Shown piece after piece: positions 47,220 to 57,600 of a stretch of 64,000 nt of DNA. Both the position numbers and the translations under genes were made by a program. Source of the stretch: Branchiostoma floridae (lineage: Eukaryota > Chordata > Leptocardii > Amphioxiformes > Branchiostomatidae); NCBI RefSeq assembly GCF_000003815.2, contig NW_023365716.1, positions 383,237 through 447,236 of the forward strand, read 5' to 3'. Each line of letters starts with the position of its first letter. Within the stretch, counting starts at the first letter, position 1. A model generated the notes under the pieces. The model was not told the origin of the DNA, ran no database searches, and was given only the letters and a program-made list of their open reading frames with translations.

Positions 47220-47317
47220 CTCAGAGTTTGTTTGAGCTCCTTCCAGTTGACCACCCTGACCAGGTAAACATGCCCTTTAGACAGGAAGACCGTCTGCCCA
47301 GCTCCCTGGCCGCCCTC
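47220..47317 (-). CDS. Candidate exon of an unknown gene (copy of 12134-12237)
   Basis: A strong acceptor (nine T, then CACATCGAATCTGTCGCAG) and a donor CTGAG|GTGAAC bound 98 bp coding EGGQGAGQTVFLSKGHVYLV and RVVNWKELKQTLR. It is upstream of gene B's first exon on the same strand, so it would belong to a different gene or to an unrecognised 5' part. No family is recognised. Confidence 0.4.
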
Positions 47318-47596
47318 CTGCGACAGATTCGATGTGAAAAAAAAATGTAAAAAGAAAACTACAAGAAGGTTCTGAAGTTAAACAATGTCTGAAGGCGTTG
47401 TCCCTACGTGAGTTTGCACCCGTCAGGCAAGTTCTGACGTCATTACAGTCAGGTGGGGATCGGAGAGCGATCTTGGCTGTCAGCTTGCGAGTGGATCTAT
47501 GGCGATTTTAGAATAGCTGTACAAGCTGATTTTACAAGTTTATATTGTCAGTTAAGCTGAAATGACTTTGTAACAATCTAAAGTGTACACAAATCG

Positions 47597-47696
47597 NNNN
47601 NNNNNNNNNNNNNNNNNNNNNNNNNNNNNNNNNNNNNNNNNNNNNNNNNNNNNNNNNNNNNNNNNNNNNNNNNNNNNNNNNNNNNNNNNNNNNNNN
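47597..47696. other. Assembly gap
   Basis: Exactly 100 N; true length unknown. Confidence 0.99.
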
Positions 47697-48144
47697 GAGT
47701 AACTATTTTTGGCGTATCTTATTACCTGGATGTCTAACCTACATCGACGTACTAAGGAGACCATTAATTTATCATATGTATCCCGTGTTGATTTTTACTG
47801 TGAAACTTCAGTGGCCTAGACGGAATAGCTCAGGGTTTGTTAGCGACCAGTTCATCCCGATGCACCACATCTAACTGTTCAGCGAAAATCCCAACATTTA
47901 GAAATGTTTGTAAAACACCCCTCAACAATGGACTCTTCCAATACCGAAAAGATACCATCATATGATTCGTTACACATCTTATATATATTTACTCCGCTGA
48001 CAATGATTAAAAAAAGATAGCACAAAGTCAATACGGGACATCCTAAAACACTTTTGTTAAGTGTGACACTTGTTGTTTCTTTATAAAACTCCAGACCACT
48101 GACAATGACAAAGTGTAAGATTCCTGGACGGCACTTCAATTGTG

Positions 48145-48340
48145 TCGTGTGTGGCGTAACTGGTAGAGCTTCCGGCTCGGACTCAAAGTCTAGAGGTCCC
48201 GAGTTCGATGCCCGCCGTGCCCCAGACGTTGTTCTCTTCGGAAAGGCACTTTATACGAAAGGCACTTTATACGAAAGGCACTTTATACGAAAGGCACTTT
48301 ATACGACCTTCCTTACTTCACCCAGGTGTAAAAATGGGTA
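48145..48340 (+). mobile_element. tRNA-derived SINE, better preserved copy
   Basis: The A box TGGCGTAACTGG is at 48152-48163 and the intact B box GAGTTCGATGC at 48201-48211. The body and a CACCCAGGTGTA block follow, as at 12685-12860. An internal 16-bp unit is expanded to four copies. Confidence 0.75.
48241..48304 (+). repeat. 16-bp unit repeated four times inside the SINE
   Basis: GAAAGGCACTTTATAC occurs four times without a mismatch. The paralogous SINE has a single copy (GAAAGGCACTTGATAC at 12779-12794). Confidence 0.95.
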
Positions 48341-50126
48341 CCTGACTTCGGTTCGGAAGGTAAAAGAAAAGTATTAAGCTTCTGTCAGTACTGCGTATGT
48401 GGCACTGTTGAGTTACTAACTTGCGTGCATTACCACGATGTCCTCGTCTTTCCAAAAAGCAAAATTAAAATCGTACCTGACAACCACAACGACAAAGTGA
48501 CCCAAGGTTATAATAGAAACATAAGCCATTCGTGCGCACGTGACAACCACACTGTGCTATTGTGCGTGCCACTCCGACCGATATTAATGGTAAAACTTGC
48601 AGAACAGGTTTGCTTATGAACTTTAACCTTCGACATTTTTAACGAGTTCAACTTAAGGCTTTACTTGTTTCATAACCTTCATAGTGAATTATTTTTGCTA
48701 CTTTGATATACGATAAGAAAGAAGTACATTAGGTTAAAGTCTCTTGGTGTAGTAATTACCTTTCTTCCCAATTTATATATGTCTATATGTAAATCATCGA
48801 AAGATCTCAAAATTGGTTACTATCTAATAAATCACATTTTTTGTAAGACACTGGGGGTATTTCAATGTGTTCATTTTTTGACCAGCTATCGCTGCTGCTG
48901 TCACGTGCAACAGGGTCTCCTCGTATCTGCTTGACTAGAAACAGGTCTTACAAGTCTGCACGCCCATATGTTCATGCTGATACAAACACGTGGGCGAGAC
49001 CATTTCGGCTTTTTTTCGGGGGTAGAAATCGCGACATCACGCCTATATTATTCCACCCGCATGGTGGGGTATATGGCCATGACGTTGTGTAATGGTTTAT
49101 TGGGAAGAAGAAGAAATCGTATTACATTCGCAGCCCAGGGGCTGAATTGCAGTTGATACTACAATAAAATAAACTAGATCAGTATCCATCGAGGCAAATC
49201 TTTAAGAATGGAATCCTTATAAAATCAGACTACTACATACATATATAAATATCGTTATATACATGATATCGACCAGTGATAGTGGATACTTATAACAACG
49301 ATATTAGTGGCATACAATACTTGTCTAGTAGAATCAGGGCATGGGACATTTGAACAGTTGAGTAGACGAACCATGTACGGAATGGCACTAGTCTTATAAC
49401 GTTCAGTTCTACACTTAGGAATGTTAACATGCATATATCTGCCAAGTGTGTTATGAAGTGTAAATTAGGAGTTTTTCGGCCGGGTCTGTTATCACACGCA
49501 GGTAAAGAGATAGAACGAACACAGACTGGTTGGTTCATCATCATCTTTATGAGATGGGAGAACTGTCAACGTGATACATTCATTTGTATTCCACATAAGT
49601 AGTACAATAAGTTTATGGTCTTTCTAAAGTCTTGATTACATCAAGCGTCAGAAAGCTATTTCTTTTACATTTTCATCGTAGTATGTTAAAGATCATTTTA
49701 CATTCTGTTATATGTTATATTCCATACATGTTACATGGATATCTTTCTATGAAAACAGACATTCCTAATCATTGATATAAGGCACTGAACTAGACTAACA
49801 TCATCAAACTTGCGGAATGCATTCTTCATTGGATACACAGCTTTATTTTTGCTAGCTACATTTCAAGTGATGTAAGATGCCAAATGTAGTCACCTTCACA
49901 CATTTCGTCACAACTGTTGTTCTTTGCACATTGACATTTCCAAAAATATTCTGTTCAGCATCCATTCATTGTTCATGTGAAAAGAAAGCAATCGTGCCTT
50001 TTTTTCAATTGGTTCCCACTCTTATGATACTTTCATCTCAGTAATTAAAAACGCAGATAGAATAGTTAAATTTACAATGAATTTGTCTGCGCAATAAGTA
50101 GTACGAATGACTAGAAAGCTTGAGTT
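48341..50126. other. Gene-poor DNA and 3' region of the peptidase gene
   Basis: No convincing exon. TTTATT at 49843-49848 (AATAAA on the minus strand) lies about 280 bp beyond the peptidase stop and is a good candidate polyadenylation site. A stretch ending in AATAAAATAAAC near 49170 could be another retroposon tail. Confidence 0.5.
49843..49848 (-). terminator. Polyadenylation signal for the peptidase transcript
   Basis: AATAAA on the coding strand, about 280 bp after the TAA at 50127-50129. Confidence 0.5.
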
Positions 50127-51072
50127 TTAACTGATTGAGAATGAAGACAACGAGGTAGCGAGTTGTTCAAATGAAGCTGGGAAAATTTCACTGAAAACCT
50201 CAGGTGCCAGGTTTTGACGCGCATGGTCTCTGATGGCAGACAAACGTACCCCACGCTCGATGACGCTTTGTCTGCCGTCATCCAGGAACCCTCTGGTGTG
50301 CATGAGCACCACATTACCATACGTGTCAAACCCTGGGGAGCCTGAGGAGCCGTGGAACATGACGCTGGTGTCGTAAATGGGCTTGCGTTCATCTTCTTGA
50401 ATCATGTCAGGATAGCGAATGTGGATAACGTAGCGTTGAGCTACCCCAGCAATGAGGCCAAAGTCAACTACCTTGCTCCCTCCAGAAGGATGGCCAACAA
50501 GAACAACCATCTTTCTGCTGTCTTCACTCTCTGAGATAAAATGGCCGAGCAGAGGCAAACTTTCAAGACTTCTTTCCATCTCATCTTCAACTACCAGCTG
50601 CAGGATAGCGTAGTCTAGATCCTCACTATAACATTTGAGCAGAGATGCAGGGGCTTCAAAGGGAACTTTGTATTCCCTTTCACCAGACACAAAGAATGTT
50701 GCAATGTACTGACTAGCTTCATGAACTGACCATAAGGCCCTGTTCATCAATCTATACACATGGTAACATGTGAGAACCTTTCCCTTATTCAACAGGAACC
50801 CAGTTCCTGACCCCCCTGGCCAGTTGATACGGCACACTGACTTCTTTCTCTCTTGTATCCGATCAAGAATGACCGAATCAAGGCTAAAGTTGAAACTGTG
50901 AGAGAAAACCTCTTCGCGGAGTGTCTTCCTGTTGAGCTCTATCCTCCTCTCATCAGCCTCCTTGTTCCTGTCAGGGACGAAGTTCAGGTTGGGAAAGTTG
51001 GCATTCACGATGTCTGTTACTTCACTCTGCAGCTCCAGCAACTGTCTGCTCATTGACTGCTCCCCGTGAACC
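50127..51072 (-). CDS. FAM111-like trypsin-fold serine peptidase
   Basis: 308 codons from the ATG at 51053, or 314 from an acceptor at 51073-51074 (GCTAG|GGTTCACGG). The first 70 residues are a charged helical stretch. The peptidase core starts near residue 73: GSGTGFLLNKGKVLTCYHV gives catalytic H98, SEDLDYAIL gives D147, VLVGHPSGG is the usual central turn, and MFHGSSGSPGFD gives S237 in the GxSGxP box, followed by VVLMHTRG. All three triad residues are intact. The motif wording is closest to FAM111-type intracellular peptidases, and no signal peptide is seen, so an intracellular role is likely. It lies 340 bp after the Death exon of gene C on the same strand, and its acceptor is in frame with a possible donor in that exon. 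It is therefore either a separate single-exon gene or the C-terminal exon of gene C. Confidence 0.82.
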
Positions 51073-51414
51073 CTAGCAAATACAATAGATTAAAAATCTA
51101 CATTATGATCTCAACGAGTAAATGGCTTTGAAGGAAATGGAAGTCATCGGCATAAAGCTTTATACTGTTGGATTTGTAGTCAATAAACATGTGGCTAATT
51201 TCACAATATAAGCTGCCCACCGCAATTCTGGACGTAACATATATTTTGAACAATACAGAATTCATTTTTGCATGCCATAAACTAAAAGAAGAAAATCCAT
51301 ATGTTTCAAAAAGTGCATGTCATTAGAACCCCAAGGTATGTACATGTACTTCGGCTTAAGATTGCAAGTCTTTGCGTTGTATTTTATGACAAAGACAAAT
51401 GTGAACTATATAAA

Positions 51415-51665
51415 TTACATTGTATCCAACTTCTCTACTATTTCCCTCTGTCCAGCCAAGCCCAGTGCAGTCTTCAGTCCTTCTACTGTTGCGTTGGTAC
51501 CAGCTTGATGCAGCCACTCTTCTAGTACTGCCAAACAGCAACTCTCTGCGTCATCCTGGTGCCTCTGGCTGATCTGCTCCATGTCAGATTCTGACAGGCC
51601 CAGGTTTATTCCAAGCTCCCGCCAAGGTGGTATCATTTCAGCAACAATGGGAATGCACCAGGCCA
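51415..51665 (-). CDS. Gene C Death-domain exon
   Basis: Phase-1 entry after TATATACAG. The Death pattern is clear: PPWRELGINLGLSESDMEQI, then HQDDAESCCLAVLEEWL, then a final helix LKTALGLAGQREIVEKLD. The exon ends DTM and TAA. The last bases ACAAT|GTAATT contain a usable GT, phase 2, matching the acceptor of the peptidase exon. Confidence 0.78.
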
Positions 51666-54600
51666 CTGTATATAAAAGAACAAAGGGCGATTGTTTTAAT
51701 TATTATATTTTACCAAGATATGAGGAGGCGAGCTTTGCTCTCAAAGTTTATTATTTTCTTCAACTTTTTGCGCATAAACTTCTATTTTTCAGGACCAAAT
51801 GAAATATAAGTAAAATTAGGTGGACATGTTTGTAGGCTTATGCGTTCTTTTGAAAAATTACATTTTTAGGTTTGCTTCATGTACCAATGTTTTCACAGAA
51901 TTTTGCGTAAACAGGGCTCTATACAGACACTTCATGAAATTTGTATGAATAAAAAGAATCAGAGATTCCTACCTGTGTGTTCTGAGGACCTCCCGACCCC
52001 ACTTGGCTTCGCTTCATGATATGTCCGCTGACTTTTTGCACCTTCATGGAACAAGAAACAAAAGTCACTTTCGTCCACCATAGAGACTGTAATAATTGTA
52101 TCTTTCTAAAGAACCCCTAGTGGTACAGAAAATTTGACGAAACCACGACTCTCTGCATCTTATTGTTATTAATCTCGAATCTTCATTAGTAGTCTAGGTC
52201 ATTTTGTCCTTGTATATTAAAAAAACTGATACTCAGCAAGCTTTTGGAAAAATAATTTTCTTCCTCATCCGGAACGGGATTAATGGCAATGAATAAGATT
52301 AATTTGCCGGCATTTGTTCAAAGTTTTCCAGTGTCTGGCAATAATGGAACTCACCTTTAATTTTTCGTAGATCCATCAGGAGAATGCTGACCTTTTCCGG
52401 GACGTTCCTCTGAGGATGGACGAGGTTCTCGCCCTTTGCTGCCGCCGCCACCACCTCTTCCCTGCTGTAGGCGTGAGGCTGCAGTCTGTGTTCCCGGAGG
52501 TCCAGGGCGCTGAGCACCATGTCCCGTGACCTGGCTCCGGGGCTGGTCTCGTGCAGCAGGCGGTACGTCACGTCCTTCAGGAGGTCCATGATGGAGTTGC
52601 AGTCCTCCCTGCAGCCATCGTTGCTCCTGACGAAGATGTTGAGCTGCCTCTTGTCCTGTGTGATCTGCAGCAGCGCTTCGGCCTTCCCGTCGGTACATTT
52701 GGCGCTGTTCTTCCACAGGAGAGGCCGGCTGAGCTTGTCCGGGTGCGCCTGCATCAGCAGCGTCTGCAGCCGCGGGAACAGGTCGCACGAGAAGCTGTCG
52801 ATCTCCGTGCGGCCTCGGATCTGCAGACCGAAGTAGACAGCCTTGCTGGACACAGGAGACCACGCCGCTTCTTCCATCTCCTGCTGCAGCAGGCTGGGGA
52901 GGATGAAGGTGCGACCGTCGTACGTGTGGCAGAGCTGGAAGTCTTGGAGGAGTTTGATCAGCAGAGGGATGTCAGCAACGGCACTGAAGACTCGTTTAAG
53001 CTCCTCAACGGTGACGTAATCGTCGGCAGTCCTCTCAACCTTGTCGATTGGAAAGTTGTCCGGGGCGAGCAAGGACCCCAAAACGGATGTGAACAGCCAC
53101 TGGGGGTCCAGTACTACCGACGAGTCAGCTTCGCGGCGAAGGTAGATGATCTAAGTGAAATGTTTGAGCAAATGGTGGACGATAATGTAACTTCTTTTCA
53201 CACGATACAACAGTTACTCAAGCAACTGGGTAGATGTATAATTAACTCCATGAAATGTCAACGACGGATTGCCTGCATTTAAGGTATGCAGGTAGCTTGG
53301 GCAAAGATGTTCAGAATGATATGCATTTTATACAAATGAGGACTTAATTTGCATAATTAATGAGTAAATTGTATAATTCCATTGTTTGCAATAACTGGAC
53401 TTCGATAAGTGTAACACTTGTTAATTATAATCAGTGGGACATATGCAGATATCAAATATGCAAATGATGAACTTATTTGCATAATTTATGCAAAAATTGC
53501 AAAACAACTTAATGATTAATGATCTGAATTGGGAATTTTACTTGTGACATGTTAACTGTACGTTTGTCAATGATGAACAACACCATGCATTAATCATGTT
53601 AATATTAAGTCATTTGCATGAAATTAACAAAAGCTCTAAATATTCATGGAGGTATGAGGTCGCCGAACTCTAGTTATTGATTGTGACTCATTATGTACAG
53701 ATTGGGGCTTTGAAGAGTCGATATATAAAGGAATGTGTATTAAATGTTGTATTACTTTGATCCTTTGATATATTTGTGTTTGTACAATGCACATTAACTT
53801 CACATAGCTGAAATGAATTTAAGGGTAATTTCGGCCAAATGAAGACTTTGCTAGAGACTTTTTTTTCAGGACTGTAACCATAACACATGTTTGCTATGCC
53901 CTGCCTACGTACCTAGTCCCTCGACCTGACTGGTGATTCGAGAAAATGGTTACAAAGAGATTATGTCAGTTGTTCCTACCAAGACAGGTTGAAAAGCAGA
54001 TCTTGTTATAATGCTGTTGAAGTTGATTTTTAAAAGCCATAAAAGTCCCTGCCGTAAGGTTACTCAGCACAGCTCTAAATAGCGACTCTTCAAGAAATTT
54101 TCTATTAATAAACAAATACTTTAACATACCTCCCCCTCATCGTGAAGGTAAGATGACGCCAGGTGCACGATATGTGACTCAAGGGTGCCATACGTTGCCT
54201 GCCTGACAGCTGTCAGGAAGTCCTGCCATTCCATCACTGGAAAAATCTTCCTTTCCTGCCTCCGTCTTTCAATCAGTGTCAATATTTCGACACAGACCTT
54301 TGGGACCTGTGGTCTTTGCTGTGAATATACGAAAAGTAGTTAGTGTCTACTACTATACGTAGTGCGAGACTAATGAGTTATAGAAAGGGTTTCTATTGTA
54401 TGTCGAAACAGCCCAAACAGCAAAAGTGATAGCGGGTGTCACAGAAAGGTACATACTGTTACGTTTCTGTACGTTGTTCAGAAGCCTTTGGCTGGATCAC
54501 ATAACGATGCCATGATTTTCAAAGGGACAAAATAACCTCGCGGCTCCTAACCGAATCTGTTCAAATCATTTGTCGTACTTGACGTTTTGCTACCTTATTT

Positions 54601-57600
54601 AAGGCTCTTAATCTTCACTATCAGTCAATATTTTGCCATACATGAAAGATGTTTTTTAGCTTTCGATTGGAATAAATCTCAAGTAATGTAATGTTATACA
54701 TGTAGGGTTGTGTTATGTAAACCTGAAGTAAAGAGTTTATGCCAAAAATAAATACTTTCAAACCTTTCTATTTATTACCTCTAGCATGTCGTTCCTTAAC
54801 GTTCCCAGCACCTCTCGCAGCCGCTGTATCTCAGGAGACCCAGCTTCCAGACAGTTAATCAGGAACACCTCCTGTGACACAATCAGCGACTCCTGGAACA
54901 GTTTCCTGTAGTGCTTTACTAGAGCTGTGGCCCTGCGCCAACCTAAAGGTAGCAATTGTAATGATATTGCACAAATACTATCAAGGTTACGTGTGGGTCA
55001 AATACTGAGTTAATTTGACTAATTGCAAGGAAGCAAGAGAATCAAGCATAATTATAAAACACATCAACATTTTGACTTCAACTCACCTGCTTCATGGTCT
55101 TGTAGCTTGTCCGCATGGCTGGCGATCAGGACAATCCGGGGTTTGTTGGTAGGGTCTGCATTACTGCAGTGGATAAAACTCAGCCAACCGTGGACCTGCA
55201 GATAAAAGACATTTTGCTTACTATAGGTAATATAGAATTATAGAAAACGATGAAGTGTACCAATTTGTCTCAGAATTTGAAGTAAAGCAGTATCTCTTAG
55301 GCTTAGGTCACATTTCCAAACCGGGGCCCGACCGAATGATGATGATGATAATAATAATAATAATAATAATTACAATCATAATATTCTTCAAAAAACGAAA
55401 ACTTAAAATGTATATCTAGAAATATACTCATGCCCATGAATATGTATTTTTGTGTTTTTAATATCATTCTTTTTGCTCCCGAAAGCTGCCCGATCAGGCC
55501 CTGGTTTGGAAATGTGACCTAGACATTAGACAGGCAGCTCTGCTAGTGCTTTAATCATACATATTTTTCTGCACTCAAAATAACCTTAGTACTAAGACAA
55601 TGAGATGTTGTCTTTCATCCAAATTACAAACATAGTTCAAGATTCAGATTCAGATTTATTGGTTCTTGGCATGGCAAATGACATCAACTGTCACATGAAG
55701 TGTGCCACGAATTACATTCCGTAAAATCCTTAAAAGTCAATACAGTTTACAAACATGCATAATCATATTTTGTTTAAAAACCTAGACGTTGGCACTGGAT
55801 TAAACATAGGAGTGGCGGAGAGACAAAAGTGGACACCACTATGTCAGCAAACAATAACGTACGTAAAATTTAAAAGGAAAAAGTAACTGCATGTATATTC
55901 TGTACAGACGCAGTACTAGTGACCTATCGCCACAGAGTCGCCATCTTGATATAGCAATTTCATTGCTCTAGGAACAAAGGAGAGTTCATGTCTCTTAGTC
56001 TTACTCTTTGTCAGTGCCCGGTAGCGCCCTTCGCGACGGAGGTTATAGCAATTGTTCTGAGGTGGGGCAAAGTTTTCCTACCTGCCGTTTCTGTTCGTCC
56101 TACACCTTTCACTCTTGTATACTGCCTATGCGGCATGGCAATAAAATGAGTCTGTAAACCTTACTTTGCTCAGCTTTGATACAAACTGTGATTTTACAAT
56201 AAAACTTTTCTTGCCTGTCGTTTCTGTTCGTCCTCCCCATCCGTGATTTTGTAGACGACAGGAAAGATGGCGTTAGTGGTGCGGAGAAGCATGGCGTGTG
56301 TGACGTAGAACTGCGCCTGTCCTGCGAAGTCGTGCAGACTGAGTCTCCCGATTCCCCGCACGGTTTTACTGGATACATGCACCCCCGGGGTGGGGTTAAA
56401 GGCGTCTTTTCTTCTAAACTTTCTCTTTATGTTCCAGAGAGCACCCACGATAAAGCCTGTCTGGAAATGTTTTGTGGTAACTTCACTAATTTGCGATGAC
56501 TTAGAATCAGAATCATTGAGCGCTGTGAAATTCACTGTACTGTATTAATGTGGAATATATCAATAGATTTTTGTTAAAATAGTTAATCATAACTTTTGCC
56601 CAGTTTATTTCTTTAATTGTTTGAATTTATTGTATGTGGATTTTTACCATTTTCAGAATCGCTCGTAAAGATGTTTTGCCGACCTGCCCGTCTCCACAGA
56701 GAAACAGTTTGACTGTTGTCCCCTCCTCAGACCCCACGGAGGAGACCAGCTCGCTGTACTCCGCCTGCTTCCGTGTTTCTGTCTGGAGATATACGAGTGT
56801 TTGAACGGTTAATTTTTTGTCAGGTGATCAGTTGCCATTCAAATGGTTCGATGTAACAATAACTTGACGGACAGATAGACAAAGATCTATGTTGAAAACG
56901 TTTGCTCTGTTGCGAAATGAACAATACTATTGCGATCAATTTTATCTGTCGTGCGTGTGGTTTGCTATGTGACAGTGTGACCATTAGAAGGAGATCTTGT
57001 CGCAGAACAAACTTATGAAATCCTGCTTAGACGAAACAGAAGTGGTAATCATCATCTGCAGTTCACAGTGGGATAGTTGTGAATAGCTGCATAGCTTACC
57101 TCCAGCAATAATTGTGTACTGTTGCCCAGTCCTGCAGCAACGTCAACCGGGCGCTTGTTATTCTAAAAACAGATAATTAGAAACTTTCAGACCTGTTTAA
57201 CCAACATGAACAATTGAATCATTTTGTAAGACAACGTGAGGGTTGGCAAGTGAATAATAAAAGTTATTTTTGCAACATTTCTATTCCATCCCTAGCACTA
57301 CCTGGAAAGAGGCAAACTTGCTTTGATAACTTATATGGTAAGCTTGTACTGCAAAAAGAGTTTATTCTTTTTATTAGCATTTAACACATTACGATCTTAC
57401 CTTATTAGTCACATTGAGATCAGCTATGTTATTGATGAGCAGCTCCACAACCTTGTCACGGCCTCGTTCACACGCTTCATGCAGACCTGTGTTTCCTTCC
57501 TTAACACAACAGTTAAAGAAATGCTTAAATCAAAGGTCTGCTCATAAGCGGATACCTTGTAATATCAGACTTTTTGGATCAACTACAAACCCTAATTTTT

